The translations under genes and the position numbers were made by a program. 64,000 bases of DNA from Timema cristinae (Eukaryota > Arthropoda > Insecta > Phasmatodea > Timematidae): assembly GCA_039000515.1 (NCBI GenBank), contig JBCFYV010000001.1:35817620-35881619 (forward strand), in the 5' to 3' direction. Of this stretch, positions 55,638 through 64,000 are shown one piece after another (position 1 is the first letter of the stretch; the number at the start of each line of letters is the position of its first letter). Under the pieces are notes generated by a model. It searched no databases and was not told where the DNA came from. It worked only from the letters and a program-made list of their open reading frames with translations.

Positions 55638-55860
55638 GTTGATATTCTAATTGTAGTAAAAACATAATTGATTGAACTTAAAAAATGTAAGCTCCAAAAT
55701 AATTTATCATAGACCAGGGTGATATATGCTCGAAATATACAAAAGTGAAATATTTGATATCTTATAGTAAACAGAATTACAAAGTAGAATAAATATTCTA
55801 GGAAATACTGTAAATGATTTATTTTATACTGCTTTGGTAGTCACGCAGACAAATATTTTC
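55638..55860. other. No feature seen
   Basis: AT-rich spacer. Confidence 0.4.
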
Positions 55861-55864
55861 TCAT

Positions 55865-56060
55865 ATGGTCCATTTTCAGTGATGGATGAAACAGGGTTCT
55901 AATACTGGCCGGTAATTTGAGGGACGTTTTCACACATTGTTTCCCAACTTTCCTCCTAGCAAATGTGGTTAAATCCTCTTTAATTTGTTTCTTCTTCATC
56001 ACTATCCCACAGTAAAAATTTAAGGCGTGTAGCCCAGATGAGTTGCAGAGGTGGTTGAAA
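55865..56060 (+). mobile_element. Type C SINE, plus strand, degenerate
   Basis: ATGGATGAAACAGGGTTCTA, ATACTGGCCGG, TTTCCCAACTTTCCTCCTAG, CAAATGTGGTTAAATCCTC and a tail trace (GGCGTGTAGCCCAGATGAGT). Confidence 0.5.
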
Positions 56061-56139
56061 TAGGTAATATTATGTTACATATAAATATTTTCCTCTGGTT
56101 CACTCTGGACTATATTATCCCCTTTGTGGTATGACGGAA

Positions 56140-56995
56140 TTTTACCTTCCAGCTGACCTACAAAATCCATTACCGTTAGGCCTGTCAGCAGTTAGAAAGA
56201 CTCACAGCAAAATACTTGATTAAACTAATTTTAAAACCTTCCTGGATATAAATACTAAATAATTGAATAAAAACTATACTTTAATCGCTTATGTGGTTAT
56301 AAATATCCTAAATAAGAAACTTTAACAGGTACTCGAACCATTCAACCTAAGTATAACAAGCTACAATATGCCTGGTTAATACACCACATAATATAATAAA
56401 CTACATCGGAATCGGTTAGCTGTTCCAGAGATATACACAAATACCCACCTGGTTCATCACCTAAACTCACAACACAAAAACTGATTATATAATGCTAAGA
56501 CATGCCTGGATAAATATTATACAAAAAAAATAAAAAATTCTTAACAATAGGTTAAGTGGTTCAATTGATATATACAAATATACAGCTGACACTTCACCGG
56601 TACTTACACGAAAACAGCCGATTATAAATTATTAAACTCAAAATTCCTGAATAAATACTCAACAGAATAATAAAATTCACACCACAGTAATTAGGTGGTT
56701 TCATAAATCTTCACAAACAATCGGCTGGCCCTTCACCGGGACTCACATTGTAACACCCGATAAATAATGATGAAACCTGCCTGGATATTGGTTTAGTGTA
56801 AAAGTAAAATTCGCACCGTGATCGGTTAAGTGGTTCCAGAGCACCTAAGTTACATTTATAAATAAAACCAGCCGTATCTTTAGCGGAAAATCAAATCCTG
56901 ACTGTATGTATACGAGATCCTCCCTTAGCAGACATCATAATGAATAGAAATAAATTCACCGCAATCGGTTATGAAATTCCAGGTGTCTTTGACAA
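56140..56995. repeat. Degenerate satellite, unit about 138 bp, 5-6 copies
   Basis: The word ATCGGTTAAGTGGTTCCAGAG (19-20 bp core, varied) recurs near 56283, 56411, 56550, 56688, 56822 and 56963. Between cores the order is ACACAAATA, GCTGGCCCTTCACCGGGACT, CACA-GAAAACAGCCGATTAT, AATG-TAA-ACCTGCCTGGATA, and AATAAAATTCACACCGCA. Units have diverged by many substitutions and small indels. Non-coding. Confidence 0.85.
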
Positions 56996-56999
56996 CAGA

Positions 57000-57880
57000 T
57001 ATATTCTTAAAAACAATGTAGAACTTACAATATTGTTTTACTTAAATATATTTACATTCCAAGCTTTAAAAAAAGCAAATATATCAATTAAAGTGGTTTT
57101 AAGCTTCTAAACCAAATATAATATTTCTCCTTGCTTTTCAATAATTATATAAACCTCCTCACTTTGATATTATACTAATACTTGTGGATAACATGGCCAG
57201 TTTTATTGTTTGGATTTCCAGAATTAATTTACTAAAAAAACAGACTTGACAAAAAAACAGGAATAACACTCTACATTACTTTATTAGAAAATTATAATCA
57301 ACGTAAGTCTTAATAAATCACCATTTTATCAATAAAAGTATTTATCAAACTTTTTACTAATAGTTATATTGTGGCCCTTAATAACGTATAGAATCGAACT
57401 ATGGTACCACAAAGTTATTCACAGTCATAATCACTTTTAAGAAACAGATAAATTCACTTTTATAACCAAAATAAGTCCAATGGATAAGATTTTGCCAACT
57501 ATATATTTTTTTTGTTCACCCGGTAATGATATAAAAAAAATTAAGTTAGGATTGGGATTGGGACCCTTAAATTATATAAGTTATTTTTAATTCAGTTTTT
57601 TTTAAAGTAACAATCTTTTGGATCTAATTTGTTACTGGGTTACAGGTGCGAAATATTATAATTAATCCTTAATAAATTCATAATTAGCTATTTACAGTAA
57701 TTAGAATTCTGAACAGGGAGAGACTTGATTTGTGTTACCATATAAAAACCAGTAAATGTGGGTAACACTGCTGCCAAAATAGCGTGTAGCGTGGTTAAAG
57801 CTTTAACCGATAAAAAAAAAGCTATCCCATATAGTAATGAGAGAAAAAATAATTAATAACTATGTATATAACGAATTATT
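57000..57880. other. No feature seen
   Basis: AT-rich; nothing recognised. Confidence 0.4.
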
Positions 57881-57884
57881 GATT

Positions 57885-58125
57885 CTATCAGGAATAGAAC
57901 AAAAAAAGAAAAATTAGTTTATTAGCTCAAGCCATTTGGACATCGCAAAAAGACATAACCCCTCCCCCATCACTCCTTGACAACAGTCAAGAAATACTTT
58001 AAAGACTCAAGGTTCTCTCTAACTTTGGCTTCGGGCGTATTTATGCAAATTATTTTGCAGTCATGTGTGGAGGTATAGCATACCACGTGGGCTCAGCCAA
58101 TAAGTTGCTACCTTTCAAATCGACG
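57885..58125 (+). mobile_element. Repeat F copy, plus strand
   Basis: Matches the complement of 47765-48040 as described there. It carries TGCAGTCATGTGTGGAGGTA, ATACCACGTGGGCTCAGCC and GTTGCTACCTTTCAAAT. Neither copy shows terminal repeats or coding capacity. Confidence 0.8.
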
Positions 58126-58311
58126 GAGTGTACATGTGTATTGTAAAACGTTTAGATATACATCCTCCCTCATACAAATCATTAGAACTTTCTCCCCCTC
58201 CCCCCAAAAAAACCCTTTTTAACAGCTTACTAAGCTTATGGATGATCCCTAACGAATGATATAAAAGTTATAACCTCAACGAGTAACGCCCACCTCTCAG
58301 GGTCAAGCTTG
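58126..58311. other. No feature seen
   Basis: Short spacer with a C-rich tract (58194-58204). Confidence 0.4.
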
Positions 58312-58323
58312 ATATCAACAAGA

Positions 58324-58582
58324 CCCGCCTCTGTGGCGTAGTTGGCTAACGCGCTTGTCGTGTTGAGCTCGACTGCTGAGGACGGGGAGGATCGAGGTTC
58401 GAATCTCGGTCGGGTGAACTGGGGGAGGGGGGGTTCCTAAATGGTTTTCCACTCTCCCTCCACGCAAGTACTGGTTCACTTCCTCTAATTCGACCTTTCC
58501 AATTCTTAATTCATTAATGTAATTAGTACGTAAAACGTATAACCCGAACGGTTAGTAAGACGCGGTGCTAAATATTAAATAT
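58324..58582 (+). mobile_element. Type B SINE, full length, 12-bp target duplication
   Basis: Head CCCGCCTCTGTGGCGTAGTT with the A-box at about 58334-58345, a perfect-looking B-box GGTTCGAATCTC (58396-58407), a G-run, GGTTCCTAAATGGTTTTCC, CCTCCACGCAAGTACTGG, and the shared tail AAACGTATAACCCGAACGGT and TAGTAAGACGCGGTGCTAA. ATATCAACAAGA flanks it at 58312-58323 and 58583-58594. The best-preserved type B copy here. Confidence 0.96.
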
Positions 58583-58594
58583 ATATCAACAAGA

Positions 58595-58850
58595 TATATA
58601 TATGTATATATATGTATAATTTGGCGTAACGTGCTGGAGATGCGAAGCTGCTAAATTTCCCCCTGACTCGTGCAATAAATACGTCAGTAGACCAGTTGCC
58701 CCCTGGGCCGAATCCATCCGCTCTTGATGAAAATACGATTGTTCCTTCCTCTTCGACCAAACAAGTTTGGAGTCTCGTCTTTGACACCCGGAGGGGTCAC
58801 GTCATAAGTCGTTGGTTTGCCTTATGTTGGATATCTTAAAACCATGACAC
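58595..58850. other. No gene recognised; medium GC content
   Basis: 58620-58860 is richer in GC than its surroundings and holds a 70-codon minus frame (58575-58787) without a motif. An (AT)n run lies at 58593-58616. Confidence 0.4.
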
Positions 58851-58854
58851 CCTA

Positions 58855-59060
58855 AACGGTGGGCACGTGGGCTAAGGCGTAAACAATATCTGATATCGTT
58901 TGTCTATTATGAATAAGTTGGAATCATCATCTCAATCGGTAGTACTGATAATGATTCACCTGAATGGTTTCACACTTTCTCTATACGTGAAAATGCAGGA
59001 ACATTCTCACTCCTTACCCTCTCCCTTTGGAGTAGTTAAAATACGTATTTTAGTTTTTAT
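58855..59060 (+). mobile_element. Type B/C SINE remnant, plus strand
   Basis: ACGGTGGGCACGTGGGCTAA (head), CATCATCTCAATCGG (B-box region), CTGAATGGTTTCACACTTTC and TACGTGAAAATGCAGGAAC are in the family order. The tail is lost. Confidence 0.5.
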
Positions 59061-59089
59061 TTTAAATAATGATGTTTTACTTATTCTCA

Positions 59090-59800
59090 ACCCTTCGTAG
59101 AGGTAAGTATTGTGATCGTAAAAATAATTTAACGTTACATTTTTATAAATGTCGACTTTTAATGACTCCCTTAAGCAGAAAATTGGTTTTATTTATGCCA
59201 TTTGTATATGTGTCAGTATCTCGGCATATAGTCCAAAGACATTTTAGTGACCGGGATAAAACCTAATATCTAGGTTTCTAATAATGTTCCCCCAGATAGG
59301 TGTAGTTAACTTAAGGGCACAAATAGACAATAATAGATTTTCTCGAAATAAGCTTTAATTATATTAAGTTTTGTATATGGTCACTTTTTAACATCACAAA
59401 CATAGTAAAATCTCTCATTTTCCTATGAAAATGAGTTTGAGCATGCCTTACATTAGCAGAAATTTCCCATTTTGATCAAATATCCGTTACTATTTGAGAC
59501 ACGAATTAACTTATCATTGTAAAATTGTACTGCTATTAAGATTACAAAAACTTTTAGCTAAATATATTTTTTAGAAAACCAATAGTTTCTGAGCTAGGAT
59601 TTTCGAAATCTTTTATTTATGATATTATTGGACAGAGATGTTCCTCTTTTCTCAAATTTCTGTGACAGTGTATAATATTTCGTTTTTTCTTTATAGTAGA
59701 AAGTTTTTGCGACAAGTTACATTATTTGGTTCAACAAATCTTATAAGTTTTTAATAAATATATATATTTTAAGATTAAAAACGTAAGTCTGTAATGTACA
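59090..59800 (+). mobile_element. Repeat E copy, plus strand, diverged
   Basis: AGGTAAGTATTGTGATCGTA, GTCGACTTTTAATGACTCCC, TTATGCCATTTGTATATGTG and the later body words TTTGAGACACGAATTAACTT and CCAATAGTTTCTGAG match 27052-27546 in order. No far end seen. Confidence 0.6.
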
Positions 59801-60064
59801 CCTTATTTTTTTTATAAAAAGAATTAGAATTGTTGATAATTCCATTACCGTCAATAAATGATCCAAAACCTAATGAACAATTAAAACAAAGCTGTGCAGA
59901 ATTACTTTAGGGATAATAAATAGCCAAACACATGTCCCATCCATTATTCAAGTCAAACAAAGCAGGTCTACAAGCATTCACAATTCAAATTATAGCCCCA
60001 AACATTAAACATACACTTATATACACACAGATCTGCTGTTTAACCTCAGGACTTAAGCCGAAGT
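59801..60064. other. No feature seen
   Basis: AT-rich; nothing recognised. Confidence 0.4.
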
Positions 60065-60077
60065 TTATAGGTCAGCC

Positions 60078-60289
60078 GCACAGATTTATCTGATTACCAA
60101 ACCCTTCCTTCACCTCTGACAAGACATCTTGTGAATGTGGGGAATGTCAGGCCTCCACCGTGGTTCGGATTCCACGTTAAACTGTAGGTCCTTCATTTCA
60201 TCTCACAATCACCCTACTATTACACATTAGCGTAAGGGCGTATAATCCGAACGGGTAGTAAGACGCGGTGCTAATAATAATAATAATAA
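60078..60289 (+). mobile_element. 5'-truncated type A SINE, 12-bp target duplication
   Basis: It begins inside the element just after the B-box (GCACAGATTTATCTGATTAC) and is intact to the (TAA)n tail. The stem reads CCGAACGGG after one change. TATAGGTCAGCC flanks it at 60066-60077 and 60290-60301. This shows that 5' truncation occurred at insertion. Confidence 0.96.
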
Positions 60290-60599
60290 TATAGGTCAGC
60301 CAATCAGCCAGGGAGCCAGAACTGCCTGATATTTTCCCACGCGTTTCTCTATCCTGTCGTGCTATATGCAAACTATTTGAATTTATTCACTATGTAGGTT
60401 TACTTTTGATGATTTTTTTTTTTACAAGCTTCTGCATCTTGGGAAAGATTAAAAGACAATTTAGTCTATAAAAATACAATATCCATTATAATATATTTTC
60501 ATATATAGGCTTAAACATTTGATATGTTAAAACTATTTCCTCCTTTTGATATTTTTAATCAATAACTACCATTAGATTATATGTGTATATAGAAGATGT

Positions 60600-61142
60600 T
60601 CAGAAACTCGCTACCCAAATTGCGCATATAGTTTGCTTGGACCAAAAGTAGTGCATAATCCCTATACACTAATTTCCGGAAAACTATGCTAATACTATTA
60701 AATTGTGTTAAAAGTTTTTGCGTACAAGTCAGGAGAGCAAAGCTGTTAAGCATGCGTGTACAACAAGTTAAATAGGAATTAGGCAAGTAACACTGCACAT
60801 GTAATGATGGCAAACATGTTCTGTGATGTAGGACCATTAATGATGACCCTCAGAACGTATTCACATTTCTAGATGGACTGGCGTGTTGTTTACTCTTAAT
60901 TGTGGTATGTTCTGCTGTCGTGCTCCAAGATGTCAAGATATGTAATGCCGCGGGCTTACCTCCTATGCAACCTATTGTACACGCATGCTTTAACAGTTTT
61001 GCTATCCCGGTGGTGTACGCTGAAACTTAGTAGACTATTTAATAGTATTATCAAAGCTTTTCGTATGTAAGATTATAGGGCTTTTTTAATAGTTTTGGTT
61101 CAAACGAGCAACATGTGCAGTTTGGGATATGACTTTCAGTAC
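60600..61142. mobile_element. Foldback element, arms about 170 bp
   Basis: The left arm (60603-60770) and the complement of the right arm (60970-61141) share CCCAAA-TGC-CAT, TTGAACCAAAA/TTGGACCAAAA, CTAATACTATTAAA, GCGTACA, GAGAGCAAAGCTGTTAAGCA/GGGATAGCAAAACTGTTAAAG and GCATGCGTGTACAA. The central 200 bp is unique. The 86-codon minus frame in the left arm has no motif. Confidence 0.75.
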
Positions 61143-61415
61143 ACTGTGTGTATATAAAGCAGGTGTTTCCAAACGCTAATCACAAACATAAACAAAGCAT
61201 CAGAGGGCAGGAAGAAACAAATAATCCTAGTAATAATTTTTTTTCTATGGTCATTTTGTATTACTAAATGACATTTTTAGTTAAGCACACCAACGCCTGA
61301 AGTAAGCAGCCCTAAGTACATACGTATACAAAAGTTTTATAAAACTATGTGGGCACATCATGGCAGGTGTTAAAAACTCCCTGGCCTCAACTTTGTCACA
61401 ACGAGGGACCCCGTT
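61143..61415. other. No feature seen
   Basis: Mixed composition; nothing recognised. Confidence 0.4.
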
Positions 61416-61417
61416 AT

Positions 61418-62118
61418 ATCGTGTTTTTGGTACAAATACATTGCAGGTCCATCACGTCACATTTCCCCCACCTCTTTATACTCAGCTAACTCTACTCTGA
61501 CGTACAACCAATACGAATGAAGGGGCGTATATATACAATTACATCGCGTGCCCATTACATCGCGTTTTGCTAGGATAGTGGGCTTGACTCTCCCCTTTGA
61601 TTCTCACTTTGAAGATAGGTCTGGTTGAAAGGATAGTTTGCTTGTATCTCACCTCTGACGCTCACTTTGAAGGTGGGGCTGGTTTAAAGAATAGTGTAAC
61701 TCAAACCAAACTTAAATAATATTTACCATAACTGAGATGCCTAGGCAACTGGATCTACAACACTCCAAAAATAAATACACCCCTAATTTTGCTTTTTACT
61801 CTCTGGAAAATATTGTCTAGTTAAAAAGGTATATTTTTAATTTGTAGATTATATTATTATTTTATTATTTCATATTGGCTTTTCGTAGTGCCACAGCAAT
61901 TTGAATTTACAAATTCAAGTCTCTGAGTTCTTTAAGGAAATTAGATTTCTGGAAAGCTAGAATCTCTCCCCCTCCAAAGGGGAGTCAGTTGAACCTATAT
62001 CCCTATTGGTTGTACGTCAGAGTAGGGTTAGCTGTATGTAAAGAGCCGGGGGGTGAGGGGGAAGCAACATGATGTACCTGCAATGTATTTGTAGCATAAA
62101 CGCGATGTAATTGTATAC
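61418..62118. mobile_element. Foldback element with arms about 100 bp
   Basis: TACAAATACATTGCAGGT, CATCACGT, CCCCCACC, CTCTTTATACTCAGCTAACT, CTACTCTGACGTACAACCAA in the left arm (61431-61512) recur in the complement of the right arm (62005-62095). ACATCGCGTTT occurs at the right arm end and again, in left-arm orientation, at 61543-61568. A 58-bp tandem duplication lies inside. No transposase. Confidence 0.8.
61572..61695. repeat. 58-bp tandem duplication
   Basis: AGGATAGT...TCACTTTGAAG-T-GG-CTGGTT occurs at 61572 and again at 61630, with about one change in four to five bases. Confidence 0.8.
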
Positions 62119-62595
62119 ACCCGGTCACAACAGTATGCGTAGGCTTTATTTCAGACGCACTCACCCTTCAGACACTTTGCTAGTGGCCGGAGACTTCTGT
62201 TCGTCTAATTATATGCAAATTGTACTTACATCTGGATACGCCTGGTGTTTTGCGTCCAAATTCAACTGTAATTTAGTAGTGCAAGATCACTTTTCCGAAC
62301 ATTTTGTTACCATGATTTTCTGTTTCTTCCTGTCCACAGCTGTGGTTTAAAATAATTGGACAAGGAATTTAGAATAACCTGTATATATATGTATATATAT
62401 ATATATATATGGTATAACACAATCGTACAAACATCGCATATAGTATATTTAAGCTTTAAAAAACAAATTTAAAAAATCTTATTGGTAAACTATCCTTAAA
62501 TGATTTATATTGTAGAAATAAAAATATATTCTCTCTTAACATTTGTCATTACGTAAACTACCCTTCTATTAATTTATTTTAGGAAAATCAACCAA
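62119..62595. other. No gene seen
   Basis: The 79-codon plus frame at 62111-62350 starts inside the foldback arm and has no motif. An (AT)n run lies at 62382-62410. Confidence 0.4.
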
Positions 62596-62599
62596 AAAA

Positions 62600-62665
62600 T
62601 ATGAATTAACTTGTAAAACAGTCTCTGGTAACTGATAGCTGAGAACTAATAAATATACATATACA

Positions 62666-62736
<71 letters not shown>

Positions 62737-62936
62737 TGTGTACAGCCAGCATCCCGAATAACGTTGAAAATTTTTTTACCTCAATGGTGTAACTTTATAT
62801 ATAGATATATGTATATTTATTAGTTATCAGTTATCAGTTACCAGACACTGTTTTACAAATTAATTCATATATAGATATATAAAGTTACACGGTTGAGGTA
62901 TAAAACATTGCAACGTTATCCGGGATGCTGGCTGTA
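62600..62936. mobile_element. Interleaved inverted repeats around a TA-ended foldback element
   Basis: 62741-62936 begins TACAGCCAGCATCCCG and ends CGGGATGCTGGCTGTA; the arms of about 65 bp (62741-62808 and 62868-62936) pair. This fits a short Tc1/mariner-type MITE with a TA target. Its central part (62806-62868: TGTATATTTATTAGTTATCA, GTTACCAGACACTGTTTTAC, AAATTAATTCATAT) is the reverse complement of an upstream segment (62600-62675). Between them lies (AT)n(GT)n at 62657-62740. Confidence 0.8.
62657..62740. repeat. (AT)n(GT)n compound microsatellite
   Basis: About 45 bp of AT then about 38 bp of GT directly left of the TA-ended foldback element. Similar in type to 328-417. Confidence 0.95.
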
Positions 62937-64000
62937 CACTTTGTTGACCCTCTGATAAATAAACAGTTTTACCTTGGCCAATCTGAGTAGGGTCCTATCT
63001 TATTAGTTGAGCTATAATTTATTTTGTCAAAGTAAGCTTTCTACTCTTCATGGAAAATGGGGTATACTCTAAAATTTGTAGCAAAGAATTAGTATATATG
63101 CTGCTGATATTCGAGCATGGTAAATATCTGGAGAGCGGAATATTTGATGTTTGTTCTATTATAGTCCCTATGTATTTTAGAAAATATAAAATTGCTATTT
63201 GATATATCACGAAAGACAAACATTATATTTGTTTAGTAAGATCTTTTTAATTAACACCGTTTGACAAAAGTGAAAACTTAAAAACTGGCTCTTTGGCATG
63301 TAAATCTTTAAGATAAGATGTATTATATTTACAAAATATCAAAAATGGTGCTTCAATCGGAAGACTGGCTAGTATATAAATAAGTGGTCATTCATAAATC
63401 AATTTTGATAGGGGATCTAATGTCTACATAGTGTCACATGGGGAAAAGTGCGTAAATCTAAGAGCTACGTTAGGTAGCATCAATATTATATTTAAATTAT
63501 AATGTTTAAAAAAGGAAAAACTGTACGTTGTAATAATGATTTAAAAAATTAAGGGACTGTCATTATTCCATATACTTGTATCCATATGCAGTTGAACCAT
63601 AAATAATAATGATAAAGAATTGTTATATAAATATTTTAAATAATTTATAATCATGGTTTAAAATTTATTCTGAGAAGTATTAAATTTTAGTGTCTCTTTT
63701 AGTTTCACAAATACTGTCGTCTGAAATAATGATATTTACTCTTGATGTGAAAAGCTGCATAATAAAGGGATGAGGAGTCATAATATATGTTTACATATAA
63801 CTATATGAGGGGGGGAGTGGAAACATAGGTTAAAAAATGTAAGACAAACTCGTTACATGATTAATTATAGATTACCATTAAGTAAATAAAAAATGAAACC
63901 ACAATATAAACACTTTAATTATACACATAATATGTAACGCATTTTAATATCTTTACAACATTTGCATTAGTATATATACATGAATAAATACAGTTAAATG
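62937..64000. other. No feature seen
   Basis: AT-rich to the window end. The 66-codon minus frame at 63019-63219 lacks motifs. A G-run at 63810-63816. Confidence 0.45.

Overview
The window looks like AT-rich intergenic DNA from a large animal genome. The best guess is an arthropod, possibly an insect. The grounds are the overall base composition, abundant (ATT)n/(TAA)n and (AT)n microsatellites, short CCTAA-type runs, many tRNA-derived SINEs, a jockey/CR1-like LINE, and decayed Tc1/mariner-, hAT- and Harbinger-like DNA transposons. This is inference; no host gene or rRNA fixes the taxon. I see no host protein-coding gene, no functional tRNA or rRNA gene, no CRISPR array and no bacterial operon structure. 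Nearly all open reading frames of 60-120 codons are chance frames, tandem-repeat artefacts or pieces of mobile elements.

Layout. 0-13 kb holds type A and type B/C SINEs, an old LINE carboxy-terminal fragment (4.3 kb), copies of an unidentified dispersed repeat E, and a TTAA-ended foldback element (7.7-8.1 kb). 13-25 kb holds a GC-richer island (13.5-14.0 kb), nested SINEs (18.5 kb), a hAT remnant with an 8-bp target duplication (19.5-20.9 kb) and a palindromic AT-rich repeat (24 kb). 25-41 kb holds a truncated LINE 3' end, more repeat E, a 67/67/56-bp higher-order minisatellite (28.7-29.6 kb), a 345-bp palindrome with tRNA-like arms (35.5-35.9 kb), a second TTAA foldback element, a 47-bp minisatellite of about 23 uniform units (37.5-38.7 kb) and a hAT-like non-autonomous element (39.4-40.0 kb). 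41-55 kb holds more SINEs, a Harbinger remnant with long terminal inverted repeats (49.5-50.5 kb), a LINE reverse transcriptase pseudogene split by a SINE just before its FADD motif (51.4-53.7 kb) and a Tc1-like transposase pseudogene (53.9-54.9 kb). 55-64 kb holds a decayed satellite of about 138 bp (56.1-57.0 kb), a full-length type B SINE (58.3 kb), and three foldback structures (60.6, 61.4 and 62.6 kb).

How the parts relate. Type A and type B SINEs have different tRNA-like heads but the same 3' tail, which contains a small stem-loop (CCCG-AA-CGGG) followed by TAA repeats. This suggests that one LINE machinery mobilises both. The LINE present here ends differently, so it is not obviously that partner. 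Seven insertions keep clean target duplications of 9-14 bp, and two more keep 7-8 bp. Several are nested, which gives relative ages.

All coordinates were read by eye. Boundaries of degenerate repeats are good to roughly 10-30 bp.
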